DNA from: Marivita sp003149565
GTDB taxonomy: Bacteria > Pseudomonadota > Alphaproteobacteria > Rhodobacterales > Rhodobacteraceae
Reading direction: 5' to 3' (one strand)
DNA: 64,000 bases
Assembly (NCBI RefSeq): GCF_965216415.1
Contig: NZ_CBDCFU010000002.1
The translations under genes were made by a program, and so were the position numbers. Of the stretch, positions 42,688 through 51,574 are shown in pieces (within the stretch, counting starts at the first letter, position 1; the number at the start of each line of letters is the position of its first letter). The notes under the pieces are model-generated. The model made no database searches and was not told the origin of the DNA. It saw nothing but the letters and a program-made list of their open reading frames with translations.

Positions 42688-44895
42688 TCAGCCGATGATG
42701 GCGTTCAGCGTTGCCGAGGGGCGCATCACCGCAGCGGTTTTCGCTGCGTCGGTGTGATAGTATCCACCGAGGTCGGCAGGCGTGCCCTGCGCCGCAGCCA
42801 GTTCGGACAGGATATCGCCTTCCTTTTCGGCCAAGGCCTCAGCGATCGGCGCGAAGTGTGCAGCAAGCTCGGCATCCGTGTCCTGTGCGGCCAAGGCCTC
42901 GGCCCAGTAGCGGGCGAACCAGTAGTGGCTGTCGCGGTTGTCAGGTTCCCCAACCTTGCGTGACGGCGAGCGGTTGTTGTCCAGAATGCCTTGAGTTGCC
43001 GCATCAACGGCCTTGCCCAACACGCGGGCCTTTTCATTGTTGCGCGCATCCGCGAGGAACTGCAGGCTTTCGCCAAGCGCACAGAATTCGCCAAGGCTGT
43101 CCCAGCGCAGGTGGTTCTGTTCCATCAGTTGTTGTACGTGCTTCGGGGCCGAGCCGCCAGCACCGGTTTCGAACAAGCCGCCGCCATTCATGAGCTTGAC
43201 GATGGAGAGCATTTTGGCCGAGGTCGCCAGTTCGAGGATCGGGAACAGGTCCGTCAGGTAGTCGCGCAGCACGTTGCCGGTGATGGCGATCGATGTCTTT
43301 CCCGCCCGGATGGTTTCCAGCGAGGCACGGGTCGCTTCGCGCGGCGCCATGATCTTGAATTTGTCGGCCACGCCCTTTGCCTCAAGGATCGGCTTCACGT
43401 ATTTGATCAGCTCGGCGTCATGCGCGCGAGCTTCGTCAAGCCAGAAGATCGCTTCGCAGTCTTCGGCTTTCTGGCGGTCGATGGCCAGTTGCACCCAATC
43501 CTCAATCGGCGCTTTGCGCGCCGAGGCGGAACGCCAGATGTCGCCCGCTTCGACGGCATGTTCATGTAGAACTGTGCCATCAGCGAGGATCATCTTGACC
43601 GTTCCGTCCTCCGGAATTTCAAAGGTGGTCGGATGCGAGCCGTATTCCTCGGCCTTCTGCGCCATCAGGCCGATGTTCTGCACCGTGCCTGCGGTTGCCG
43701 GATCAAGCTTGCCGGTTTCCTTAAAGTAATTGATCGTTTCCTCATAAACTGGCGCATAGGAGTTGTCCGGGATCACGCAGTTTGTGTCGGCTTCCTTGCC
43801 GTCCGGGCCCCAGCCTTTGCCGCCAGCACGGATCAGCGCGGGCATCGAGGCGTCAATGATCACGTCAGATGGAACGTGCAGGTTGGTGATGCCTCGGTCA
43901 CTGTCCACCATGTACATCGGCGGGCGATCCGCCATGACCTTCTCGATCTCGGCTTTGATCTCGGGCTTGTCCTCGACCCGTGCAAGAAGATCGCCCAGAC
44001 CGGAGTTCGGGTTGACGCCAGCCGCCTTCAACTCATCGCCGTATTTGTCAAAGACCGGCTGGAGGAAGGCTTTGACGGCGTGGCCGAAGATGATCGGGTC
44101 GGAGACCTTCATCATCGTGGCTTTCATGTGGAGCGAGAAAAGTGTGCCTTCGTCCTTGGTCTTGGCAATCTCGTCTGCGAGAAACGCATCGAGCGCCTTG
44201 GCGGACATGAATGTTGCGTCGACGACGGTGCCAGCCGGATAGCTCAGACCGTCTTTCAGAACGGTTTCGGAGCCATCTTTGCCAACCAGAACGATCTTGG
44301 CCGATGTTTCCTCGGGAAGGGTTGCGGAAGTCTCGTTCGACCGGAAGTCGCCGCCCGACATGGATGAGACGCGCGTCTTGCTGTCGGCTGTCCAGTCGCC
44401 CATGCGGTGCGGGTTGTTCTGTGCATAGGATTTGACGGCTTTTGCGGCACGACGGTCAGAATTGCCTTCGCGAAGGACAGGGTTCACCGCAGAGCCCTTG
44501 ATCGTGTCATATTTCGCGCGGATCGCTTTTTCGTCTTCCGTCGTGGGTGTTTCGGGGTAGTCGGGCAACGCGTATCCTTGGCCCTGCAGTTCCTTGATCG
44601 CGGCGACGAGCTGCGGCACCGAGGCCGAGATGTTCGGCAGCTTGATCACATTCGCTTCCGGCGTTTTCACCAGTTGTCCCAGCTCCGCCAGATCGTCGGA
44701 TTGCCGCTGATCTTCTGTCAGGAATTCCGGGAACGTTGCAATGATCCGGCCAGCCAGCGAAATGTCCTTGGTGCCAACGCTGACGCCTGCAGCACTTGCG
44801 AATTTCTGGATGATCGGAAGGAAGGATGCGGAGGCCAGCTCGGGCGCTTCGTCTACCTTGGTATAGATGATGTCAGGGGTTGAGGTATCAGCCAT
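42688..44895 (-). CDS. icd: Monomeric NADP-dependent isocitrate dehydrogenase
   Basis: 735-residue monomeric (IDH-II) type enzyme: isocitrate plus NADP+ to 2-oxoglutarate, CO2 and NADPH. Diagnostic segments are VNPVLREGNSDRRAAKAVKSYAQNNPHRMG (substrate binding), FSLHMKATMMKVSDPIIFGHAV (catalytic Lys region), MYMVDSDRGITNLHVPSDVIIDASMP, and CAIFWLDEARAHDAELI. Length matches the family (about 740), clearly different from the 400-residue dimeric type. Central TCA-cycle enzyme, cytoplasmic, transcribed alone; a four-hairpin array follows its stop. Confidence 0.97.
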   Translation of the reverse strand: MADTSTPDIIYTKVDEAPELASASFLPIIQKFASAAGVSVGTKDISLAGRIIATFPEFLTEDQRQSDDLAELGQLVKTPEANVIKLPNISASVPQLVAAIKELQGQGYALPDYPETPTTEDEKAIRAKYDTIKGSAVNPVLREGNSDRRAAKAVKSYAQNNPHRMGDWTADSKTRVSSMSGGDFRSNETSATLPEETSAKIVLVGKDGSETVLKDGLSYPAGTVVDATFMSAKALDAFLADEIAKTKDEGTLFSLHMKATMMKVSDPIIFGHAVKAFLQPVFDKYGDELKAAGVNPNSGLGDLLARVEDKPEIKAEIEKVMADRPPMYMVDSDRGITNLHVPSDVIIDASMPALIRAGGKGWGPDGKEADTNCVIPDNSYAPVYEETINYFKETGKLDPATAGTVQNIGLMAQKAEEYGSHPTTFEIPEDGTVKMILADGTVLHEHAVEAGDIWRSASARKAPIEDWVQLAIDRQKAEDCEAIFWLDEARAHDAELIKYVKPILEAKGVADKFKIMAPREATRASLETIRAGKTSIAITGNVLRDYLTDLFPILELATSAKMLSIVKLMNGGGLFETGAGGSAPKHVQQLMEQNHLRWDSLGEFCALGESLQFLADARNNEKARVLGKAVDAATQGILDNNRSPSRKVGEPDNRDSHYWFARYWAEALAAQDTDAELAAHFAPIAEALAEKEGDILSELAAAQGTPADLGGYYHTDAAKTAAVMRPSATLNAIIG

Positions 44896-44987
44896 GGGTC
44901 ACGCCTTTCATGATTTGTCCCTGCCATAGGCCAAACCAAGCGAGTCGTAAACAGCATACAGTGGTATACATTGCCGCAATCAGCGGC

Positions 44988-45722
44988 TCAGGTCGTCATG
45001 AACTCGACGCCGTCCGGCGTAATGACTGCGGCTGACAATTGGCCGGTTGCATAGGCTCCGGTGTCGATGGAAATGCGACCCTTCCGCATTATAGGTTTGT
45101 CGACAACCGTGTGTCCATGCACGATCCAGAAGCCATCCCGGCGCGGCACCTTGTGGAACTCCGGATGTCCCCAGATGAACGTCTCAGTGACTTGTTCCTG
45201 CAATGACTTGTGCGGGTCGGCACCTGCATGCACTACGGCGACATTGCCGGACCATGCAAAACTTTCAAGCCCGGCAAGCCAAAGAACCAGGTCTTCGCCC
45301 ATTGCCTCGAAAAGGTGATCGCGAGCGCGCAGGAGGCTCTCAGCCCCTGACGTGTCAGTGACGTCGGTGACGCCAAAGCTCGCCAGTGTCTGCAACCCGC
45401 CATTCCGCAGCCAGCGCCGTCCTTCTGTCTCGGGCGATGTCATGAAGTCCAACAAAAGCTGTTCGTGATTGCCCATCAGAGGTGTGATCGTCTCGGCCTC
45501 TTTGACAAATTCCAGAACGTCCTTCGACTGATGACCGCGGTCGATCAGGTCTCCGACGCAGAGGATGGGCATATTGGACGGGAGAGCGTCCACCAATGTT
45601 GTCAGCAAGTCGAAACGACCGTGGACGTCACCGATCACACAAAAAGACGAGTCCGGTCGTACCGGATCACATCCAGCCTCAGGCGTCGATTTGCTGCGCG
45701 TCTTGAAGAATTTTGAAAACAT
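44988..45722 (-). CDS. PPP-type metallophosphatase
   Basis: 244-residue calcineurin-like phosphatase with all PPP motifs: GDVHGRFD (31-38), GDLIDRG (57-63), GNHE (84-87), a later VVHAGADP and HGHTV. The size and C-terminal IDTGAYATGQLSAAVI are like bacterial serine/threonine phosphatases and diadenosine tetraphosphatase-like enzymes of the PrpA/ApaH group. The true substrate, phosphoprotein or dinucleotide, cannot be decided from sequence. It lies 92 bp upstream of icd on the same strand, but linkage is not obvious. Confidence 0.85.
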   Translation of the reverse strand: MFSKFFKTRSKSTPEAGCDPVRPDSSFCVIGDVHGRFDLLTTLVDALPSNMPILCVGDLIDRGHQSKDVLEFVKEAETITPLMGNHEQLLLDFMTSPETEGRRWLRNGGLQTLASFGVTDVTDTSGAESLLRARDHLFEAMGEDLVLWLAGLESFAWSGNVAVVHAGADPHKSLQEQVTETFIWGHPEFHKVPRRDGFWIVHGHTVVDKPIMRKGRISIDTGAYATGQLSAAVITPDGVEFMTT

Positions 45723-45898
45723 CGGGCCTGTTTATTGAATGGACGCTGCCGGTGTGCCTCTCTGGCCGCGCCTCAAGGGGCATATGGGGTCTTTCGTGCC
45801 AAGACAAAAGGTGGCGCAGATTTCGATTGGTGGTCCTGGCGGGACTTTCATGCTAGGCGGACGGCCGTTACCTTCACTGCAACATTCAGAGCCGTCAT

Positions 45899-46903
45899 AT
45901 GAAACGTGTCCTTGTTACCGGAACCGCTGGGTTCATCGGGTTCTATCTTGCGCGGCTTCTGCTGGAGGATGGCTTCGTTGTTCATGGTTATGATGCGATC
46001 ACCGATTACTACGATGTGACTCTCAAGGAACGCCGCAATCAGATGTTGCTGCAATCAGCAGGCTACAGCTTTACCCATGCAACGCTGGAAGAGGACGGCA
46101 CGTTTGACCGTGTTGCAGCTGAGTTCGCGCCGGACATGATCGTGCATCTCGCCGGGCAAGCGGGCGTGCGGTACTCGCTCGAGAACCCGCGGGCCTATCT
46201 GGACAGCAATCTGGTTGGCACGTTCAACGTGATGGAGGCCGCGCGGCAGTTGCGGGTGGAGCATTTGCTGATGGCGTCCACATCGTCGGTCTATGGTGCC
46301 AACGAAGAGATGCCGTTTCGCGAGACCGACAAGGCGGACACGCAGCTCACCTTCTACGCGGCGACGAAGAAGGCGAATGAAAGCATGGCGCATTCCTATG
46401 CGCATCTGTGGAATATCCCGACCACAATGTTCCGCTTCTTTACCGTCTATGGTCCTTGGGGGCGGCCTGATATGGCTCTGTTCAAATTCACCAAGGGCAT
46501 CTTCGACGGCACGCCCATCGATATCTACAACCACGGCGACATGTATCGTGACTTTACCTATGTCGAGGACCTCGTACGCGGTATCCGCCTGTTGATGGAT
46601 GCGGTTCCCGGTGGGGCGGAAACAGCGGTCGAGGGCGATACACTCAGCCCGGCTGCGCCCTACCGGATCGTCAATATCGGCAACTCGGACAAGGTGCGCC
46701 TGCTGGATTTCATCGAGGCGATCGAGGCTGAGACCGGGATCAAGGCCAAGCGCAATTACATGGAGATGCAGAAAGGCGATGTGTTCGCCACTTGGGCCGA
46801 TGCATCACTTCTTCGAAACCTGACGGGATATGCCCCCAAGACCGACGTGCGTGAAGGGGTGGCGAAGTTTGTCGCGTGGTATCGGGACTATTACCAAGTC
46901 TGA
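45899..46903 (+). CDS. NAD-dependent nucleotide-sugar epimerase, UDP-glucuronate 4-epimerase type
   Basis: 334-residue extended SDR. NAD motif VTGTAGFIGFYLARLLLEDG, then MIVHLAGQAGVRYSLENPRAYLDSNLVGTFNVMEAAR, active-site ASTSSVYGANEEMPF and YAATKKANE (Tyr/Lys), and FFTVYGPWGRPDMALFKFTKGI, the pattern of CapI/LspL-like UDP-glucuronate 4-epimerases that produce UDP-galacturonate. It would supply galacturonate for surface polysaccharide made by the glycosyltransferase cluster 5-15 kb to the left. It is 176 bp from the divergent phosphatase gene. Confidence 0.9.
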   Translation: MKRVLVTGTAGFIGFYLARLLLEDGFVVHGYDAITDYYDVTLKERRNQMLLQSAGYSFTHATLEEDGTFDRVAAEFAPDMIVHLAGQAGVRYSLENPRAYLDSNLVGTFNVMEAARQLRVEHLLMASTSSVYGANEEMPFRETDKADTQLTFYAATKKANESMAHSYAHLWNIPTTMFRFFTVYGPWGRPDMALFKFTKGIFDGTPIDIYNHGDMYRDFTYVEDLVRGIRLLMDAVPGGAETAVEGDTLSPAAPYRIVNIGNSDKVRLLDFIEAIEAETGIKAKRNYMEMQKGDVFATWADASLLRNLTGYAPKTDVREGVAKFVAWYRDYYQV

Positions 46904-46922
46904 TGATTGATCGCGGTTCCAA

Positions 46923-46969
46923 GGCAATCACCTGCGATTATCAAGGAAAGCCAAAAAGTCTTGATTGCC
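46923..46969. promoter_or_regulatory. Inverted repeats upstream of the ureidoglycine aminohydrolase gene
   Basis: GGCAATCA (46923-46930) pairs with TGATTGCC (46962-46969), and the internal ATCAAG (46940-46945) with CTTGAT (46960-46965). The two repeats overlap and cannot both form as RNA, which suggests either a protein-binding region or a folded leader. It ends 66 bp before the start codon at 47036 and also follows the epimerase stop, so a terminator role is possible. Confidence 0.35.
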
Positions 46970-47035
46970 GATAGGCATGGTCGGCGGTGATTTGCGGCGC
47001 GATACTTGGGGTATCAGCAACAAGGGGTATCGCGC

Positions 47036-47869
47036 ATGACCACGTCCTATTTTGCGCCCAAGGGTGGGCATCCGGGGCAAGACCAGCTTTTGACGGATCG
47101 CGCCATGTTCACCGAAGCCTATGCGGTGATCCCGAAAGGCACGATGCGGGACATCACCACCAGTTTCCTGCCTTTCTGGGACAACACCCGCCTGTGGGTG
47201 ATCGCGCGGCCGCTGACCGGCTTTGCAGAAACCTTCTCGCACTACATCATGGAGGTTGGCCCCGGCGGCGGTTCCGACCGTGCTGAGACCGATCCCGAAG
47301 CGGAAGGTGTTCTGTTTGTCGTCGAAGGCGGCATGAGCCTGACCGTTGGCGGCAAGACCCACGAGCTGACCGCCGGTGGTTATGCCTTCCTCCCACCGCA
47401 ATCCGGCTGGACTTTGCGCAACCAAGGTCCAGAGCCGGTGCGCTTCCACTGGGTCCGCAAGGCCTATCAGGCGGTCGAGGGGCTGGACCATCCCGAGGTC
47501 ATCATCAGCAGCGATGCCGAAGTCACGCCGACCCCGATGCCGGGCACCGATGGCAAATGGGCGACGACCCGCTTTGTCGACCCGAACGACCTGCGCCATG
47601 ACATGCACATCACCATCGTGACGCTGGAACCCGGCGCGGTGATCCCGTTTCCCGAGACCCATGTGATGGAGCACGGGCTGTACGTTCTCGAAGGCAAGGC
47701 GGTGTACCGGCTCAACCAGGATTGGGTCGAGGTTGAGGCGGGCGATTACATGTGGCTGCGCGCGTTTTGCCCCCAGGCCTGTTATGCTGGTGGGCCGGGG
47801 CGGTTCCGTTATCTGCTCTATAAGGATGTGAACCGACATATGCCGTTGCGGTTGGGCGCAGGGCGGTAG
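47036..47869 (+). CDS. allE: (S)-ureidoglycine aminohydrolase
   Basis: 277-residue bicupin that converts (S)-ureidoglycine to (S)-ureidoglycolate and ammonia in allantoin breakdown. The Mn-binding set of known enzymes is conserved in the second cupin: Glu207, His209 and His213 in FPETHVMEHG and Gln247 in FCPQACYAGG. Other family stretches are AVIPKGTMRDITTSFLPFWDNTRLWVIARPL and AGGYAFLPPQSGWTLRN. Start 47036 (MTTSYFAPKGGHPG) has AAGGGG upstream. It lies just ahead of bhcABCD in the same direction, separated by a terminator; the product is split by AllA (59437-59928) to glyoxylate, the Bhc substrate. Confidence 0.93.
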   Translation: MTTSYFAPKGGHPGQDQLLTDRAMFTEAYAVIPKGTMRDITTSFLPFWDNTRLWVIARPLTGFAETFSHYIMEVGPGGGSDRAETDPEAEGVLFVVEGGMSLTVGGKTHELTAGGYAFLPPQSGWTLRNQGPEPVRFHWVRKAYQAVEGLDHPEVIISSDAEVTPTPMPGTDGKWATTRFVDPNDLRHDMHITIVTLEPGAVIPFPETHVMEHGLYVLEGKAVYRLNQDWVEVEAGDYMWLRAFCPQACYAGGPGRFRYLLYKDVNRHMPLRLGAGR

Positions 47870-47902
47870 AGACCGACTGCGATTCTGACGAAATTGCCGG
47901 AA

Positions 47903-47932
47903 AAGCGCATCTTTCAGGGGGTGCGCTTTTAT
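47903..47932 (+). terminator. Terminator after allE
   Basis: 9-bp stem AAAAGCGCA / TGCGCTTTT with a 12-nt loop, ending in TTTTATTTTTC. It separates the ureidoglycine gene from the bhc operon, so bhcA needs its own promoter. Confidence 0.85.
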
Positions 47933-47946
47933 TTTTCAAAAAACCA

Positions 47947-47961
47947 TTTCACAATGTGAAA
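47947..47961. promoter_or_regulatory. Palindromic operator candidate in the bhcA promoter region
   Basis: TTTCACAATGTGAAA is a perfect 7-bp inverted repeat around one central base, inside a strongly A/T-rich 110-bp stretch (47933-48045) upstream of bhcA. Odd-length palindromes of this size are usual for IclR-family regulators, and the known Bhc regulator BhcR belongs to that family, so this is a candidate BhcR site. A second imperfect repeat ATAAG...CTTAT lies at 47980-47999. The assignment is inference. Confidence 0.5.
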
Positions 47962-48080
47962 AAATTAAGTCAATGATTTATAAGAATTTTACACCTTATA
48001 GGAAAATGAAAAATAATTTCGAAAAAATTGTATGACGAGAACGGGTCGCGTAGGTTGAGTGCAATTGGAGGAGAGATACC

Positions 48081-49274
48081 ATGAGTTTCCAAAACCCCGT
48101 TTTCATTCCCGGTCCGACCAATATTCCCGAGTCGCTGCGCAAAGCCTGCGATATGCCGACCATCGACCACCGGTCGCCGCTGTTCGGTCAGATCCTGCAT
48201 CCAGCCCGCAAGGCGGTTCAGAAGATCCTGAAAAGCAACAGTGCCGAGGTATTCATCTTCCCGGCGTCCGGCACTGGCGGATGGGAGACCGCGCTGACTA
48301 ACACACTCAGCGCGGGCGACACCGTTCTGGTCGCGCGCAACGGCATGTTCTCGCACCGCTGGATCGACATGTGCGAACGGTTTGGCCTCGACGTGATCAT
48401 CGTGGATGTGGCCTGGGGTAAGGGTATTCCTGCTGATCGTTACGAAGAAATCCTGACAAAGGATACCGAGCATCGGATCAAGGCGGTTCTCGCGACGCAC
48501 AACGAAACAGCAACAGGTGTGAAGTCTGACATCGCGGCTGTCCGCCGCGCCATGGACTCCGCCAAGCACCCGGCTTTGCTCATGGTGGATGGCGTGTCGT
48601 CGATCGCATCGATGGATTTCCGCTTTGATGAGTGGGGCGTCGACGTTGCAGTGACCGGGTCGCAGAAGGGCTTTATGCTGCCGGCCGGTCTGGCGATTGT
48701 CGGGTTCAGCCAGAAAGCGATGGAGGCGACCAAGGCCGCTGGCCTCTTCCGCACGTTTTTTGACGTGCACGATATGGTGAAAGGTTACGCCAACAATGCG
48801 TACCCGTATACACCTGCGGTGGGTTTGATGAATGGTCTCAACGAGGCCTGCCGCATGTTGCAGGACGAGGGGTTGGAGAACGTGTTCGCCCGTCATACCC
48901 GGATTGCCGAAGGTGTGCGCGCAGCGGTGGATGCATGGGGCCTGAGGCTGTGTGCTGAAACACCTGACCTTTACTCCGACACCGTGTCCGCCATTCGCAC
49001 TCCAGAAGGGTTCAACGCGACCGAGATCGTGACCCACGCGGCCAGCACCTATGGTGTGGCGTTTGGGGTTGGTCTGGGTGACGTGGCGGGCAAGGTCTTC
49101 CGCATCGGCCACTTGGGCAGCCTGACCGACGTGATGGCGCTTTCGGGCATCGCCACCGCAGAGATGTGCATGGTGGACCTCGGCCTTGATATCAAACTTG
49201 GCTCGGGCGTGGCCGCCGCGCAGGAATACTATCGTCACGGGTCTCAGATTGCTCAGAAGGTGGCAGCAGAATGA
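48081..49274 (+). CDS. bhcA: Aspartate-glyoxylate aminotransferase BhcA
   Basis: 397-residue fold-type I PLP aminotransferase of the serine/alanine-glyoxylate family. In the beta-hydroxyaspartate cycle it converts glyoxylate plus aspartate to glycine plus oxaloacetate. PLP lysine is Lys196 in TGSQKGFMLPAG, cofactor aspartate Asp170 in LLMVDGVSS, and the substrate-loop start is FIPGPTNIPESLRKACDMPTIDHRSP. Alone it would be called serine-glyoxylate aminotransferase; the intact bhcABCD order fixes the role. Ribosome site GGAGGAGAG. Its stop overlaps the bhcB start (ATGA). Confidence 0.93.
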   Translation: MSFQNPVFIPGPTNIPESLRKACDMPTIDHRSPLFGQILHPARKAVQKILKSNSAEVFIFPASGTGGWETALTNTLSAGDTVLVARNGMFSHRWIDMCERFGLDVIIVDVAWGKGIPADRYEEILTKDTEHRIKAVLATHNETATGVKSDIAAVRRAMDSAKHPALLMVDGVSSIASMDFRFDEWGVDVAVTGSQKGFMLPAGLAIVGFSQKAMEATKAAGLFRTFFDVHDMVKGYANNAYPYTPAVGLMNGLNEACRMLQDEGLENVFARHTRIAEGVRAAVDAWGLRLCAETPDLYSDTVSAIRTPEGFNATEIVTHAASTYGVAFGVGLGDVAGKVFRIGHLGSLTDVMALSGIATAEMCMVDLGLDIKLGSGVAAAQEYYRHGSQIAQKVAAE

Positions 49275-50239
49275 AAGACACGGCCATGATCATTCCGACC
49301 TACGAGGACATGCTGGCGGCGCATGAGCGGATCAAACCGCATATCCGCCGCACGCCGGTGATGCAGTCGGATTACCTCAACGACCTGACCGGGGCGCAAT
49401 TGTTCTTCAAATGCGAGAATTTCCAGGAGCCGGGTGCGTTCAAGGTGCGTGGCGGGTCGAACGCGGTGTTCGGGCTGAGCGATGAAGAGGCAGAGCGTGG
49501 GGTGTGTACCCATTCCTCGGGCAATCATGCTCTATGCTTGAGCTATGCCGCAGGCCGGCGTGGTATTCCATGCAACGTGGTGATGCCACGCACCGCCCCG
49601 CAGGCCAAGAAGGACGCGGTGCGCCGCTATGGTGGCACGATCACCGAGTGCGAGCCGTCGACCACTTCGCGCGAGGCGGTGTTTGCCGAAGTTCAGGCGC
49701 GCACCGGTGGTGAGTTCGTGCACCCCTACAACGACCCGCGCGTGATTGCGGGGCAGGGGACCTGTTCCAAGGAATTCATGGAGCAGACCGACGGTCTCGA
49801 TATGATGGTGGCACCCATCGGGGGAGGTGGGATGATTTCGGGGACTTGCTTGACACTGTCGACACTGGCGCCTGAGGTCAAAATCATCGCCGCCGAGCCG
49901 GAACAGGCCGACGACGCCTATCGCAGCTTCAAGGCTGGCCACATCATCGCCGATGACGCGCCCGAGACGATCGCCGATGGCCTCAAGGTGCCTCTCAAGG
50001 ATCTGACCTGGCATTTCGTGTCGAACCACGTGTCCGACATCATGACCGCGTCGGAGCAAGAGATCATCGACGCGATGAAGATCACCTGGAAGTACCTGCG
50101 CATCGTGATGGAACCGTCCTGCGCCGTGCCGCTGGCGGTGATCCTGAAGAACAAAGAAGCGTTTGCAGGCAAGCGCGTTGGCGTGATCGTCACCGGTGGC
50201 AATGTAGACCTCGATAAACTGCCGTGGATGACAAGCTAA
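49271..50239 (+). CDS. bhcB: beta-Hydroxyaspartate dehydratase BhcB
   Basis: 322-residue fold-type II PLP enzyme of the threonine dehydratase/serine racemase family. It dehydrates (2R,3S)-beta-hydroxyaspartate to iminosuccinate. PLP lysine is Lys58 in EPGAFKVRGGSNAV, the serine/asparagine loop is THSSGNHALCLSYAAG, and the phosphate-binding loop is PIGGGGMISG. Start at 49271 overlaps bhcA by 4 bp; an internal ATG at 49286 is an alternative. Without context it would be called a threonine/serine dehydratase. It is followed by a 105-bp gap with a perfect hairpin before bhcC. Confidence 0.92.
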   Translation: MKDTAMIIPTYEDMLAAHERIKPHIRRTPVMQSDYLNDLTGAQLFFKCENFQEPGAFKVRGGSNAVFGLSDEEAERGVCTHSSGNHALCLSYAAGRRGIPCNVVMPRTAPQAKKDAVRRYGGTITECEPSTTSREAVFAEVQARTGGEFVHPYNDPRVIAGQGTCSKEFMEQTDGLDMMVAPIGGGGMISGTCLTLSTLAPEVKIIAAEPEQADDAYRSFKAGHIIADDAPETIADGLKVPLKDLTWHFVSNHVSDIMTASEQEIIDAMKITWKYLRIVMEPSCAVPLAVILKNKEAFAGKRVGVIVTGGNVDLDKLPWMTS

Positions 50240-50255
50240 GGCTTTCCTTGCCGTA

Positions 50256-50275
50256 AAGTTTCCGATAGGAAACTT
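50256..50275. promoter_or_regulatory. 20-bp inverted repeat between bhcB and bhcC
   Basis: AAGTTTCCGATAGGAAACTT: 8-bp perfect arms and a 4-nt loop, 17 bp after the bhcB stop and 70 bp before bhcC. As RNA it is a stable stem-loop without T run, fitting an mRNA-stabilising or processing hairpin; as DNA it is palindromic enough to be an operator for an internal bhcC promoter. Confidence 0.55.
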
Positions 50276-50344
50276 ATGAGATTATGTGACACATGAGCGA
50301 GTCTGCGCGAAGACCGCGACACGCTTTACCTTCGGAGAGACGCA

Positions 50345-51508
50345 ATGAAAGACATGAGCATTCTGGACGACTATGAAGTTGGTTTCGACATTCCGGCCAA
50401 GCCGGGCATGTCCGAGGCAGAGGTGCAGACACCCTGCCTCGTGCTCGACCTCGACGCGCTTGAGCGCAACATTAAGAAGATGGGCGATTACGCCAAGGCG
50501 CATGGCATGCGCCACCGCGTGCACGGCAAGATGCACAAGTCGGTCGATGTTGCCCTGCTTCAGGTCGAACTCGGCGGTGCCTGCGGCGTTTGCTGTCAGA
50601 AGGTGTCCGAGGCCGAAGTCTTTGCCCGAGGCGGTATCAAGGACGTTCTGGTGTCCAACCAGGTGCGTGACCCCGCCAAGATCGACCGTCTGGCGCGGAT
50701 GCCCAAGCTGGGTGCACGGACGATCTGCTGTGTGGATGATCTGGCCAACGTGGCCGACCTGTCGGCAGCAGCGGTCAAGCACGGCACGCAAATCGAATGT
50801 CTGGTCGAGATCGACTGCGGCGCGGGGCGCTGTGGAGTGACCACGACGCCTGCGGTTGTCGAGATTGCCAAGGCGATCGACGCGGCCGAGGGCCTCAAAT
50901 TCGCGGGCATCCAAGCTTATCAGGGTGCGATGCAGCACATGGACAGCTATGACGAGCGCAAGGCGAAGATCGACATCGCCGTGGCACAGGTGAAAGACGC
51001 CGTGGACACGCTCAAGGCCGAAGGCATCGAGTGCGATATCGTCGGCGGTGGCGGCACGGGTTCCTATTACTTCGAGTCCAACTCGGGTGTTTACAACGAA
51101 TTGCAGTGCGGGTCCTATGCCTTCATGGACGCGGACTACGGTCGTATCCTCGACAAGGATGGCAAGCGCATCGACCAGGGCGAGTGGGAGAATGCGCTGT
51201 TCATCCTGACCTCTGTGATGAGCCATGCAAAGGCCGACAAGGCCATCGTGGATGCGGGCCTCAAGGCGCAGTCGGTGGACTCGGGTCTGCCGGTGATCTT
51301 TGGCCGGGACGATGTGCAGTACGTGAAATGCTCGGACGAGCATGGTGTGGTGATGGACCCGCAGGGCGTGCTCAAGGTCAATGACAAGCTCAAGCTGGTG
51401 CCCGGCCATTGTGACCCGACCTGCAACGTTCACGACTGGTATGTGGGCGTGCGGAACGGCGTTGTGGAAACCGTTTGGCCGGTCTCGGCGCGCGGTCGAG
51501 CCTATTGA
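50345..51508 (+). CDS. bhcC: beta-Hydroxyaspartate aldolase BhcC
   Basis: 387-residue D-threonine-aldolase-type (alanine racemase fold) PLP enzyme that condenses glycine and glyoxylate to (2R,3S)-beta-hydroxyaspartate. The N-terminal PLP site is TPCLVLDLDALERNI...RHRVHGKMHKS with Lys62. Conserved divalent-metal ligands are in the C-terminal PGHCDPTCNVHDWYVGVRNG. EIDCGAGRCG and VGGGGTGSYYFES are further family blocks. Ribosome site GGAGAGA. Genomic context rather than sequence alone separates it from D-threonine or hydroxyaspartate aldolases. Confidence 0.92.
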   Translation: MKDMSILDDYEVGFDIPAKPGMSEAEVQTPCLVLDLDALERNIKKMGDYAKAHGMRHRVHGKMHKSVDVALLQVELGGACGVCCQKVSEAEVFARGGIKDVLVSNQVRDPAKIDRLARMPKLGARTICCVDDLANVADLSAAAVKHGTQIECLVEIDCGAGRCGVTTTPAVVEIAKAIDAAEGLKFAGIQAYQGAMQHMDSYDERKAKIDIAVAQVKDAVDTLKAEGIECDIVGGGGTGSYYFESNSGVYNELQCGSYAFMDADYGRILDKDGKRIDQGEWENALFILTSVMSHAKADKAIVDAGLKAQSVDSGLPVIFGRDDVQYVKCSDEHGVVMDPQGVLKVNDKLKLVPGHCDPTCNVHDWYVGVRNGVVETVWPVSARGRAY

Positions 51509-51516
51509 TTTGGTTT

Positions 51517-51565
51517 CGGATCGGGCTTTGCCCGATCCGACCGATTTGGGGGTTCCACCCCCAAA
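51517..51565. repeat. Two adjacent hairpins in the bhcC-bhcD gap
   Basis: CGGATCGGGC/GCCCGATCCG with a 3-nt loop (51517-51539) and TTTGGGGG/CCCCCAAA with a 5-nt loop (51545-51565), starting 8 bp after the bhcC stop. They are followed directly by the dispersed 19-mer at 51575-51593, so the whole block looks like one compound intergenic element. Confidence 0.75.
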
Positions 51566-51574
51566 CCCCCGAGG

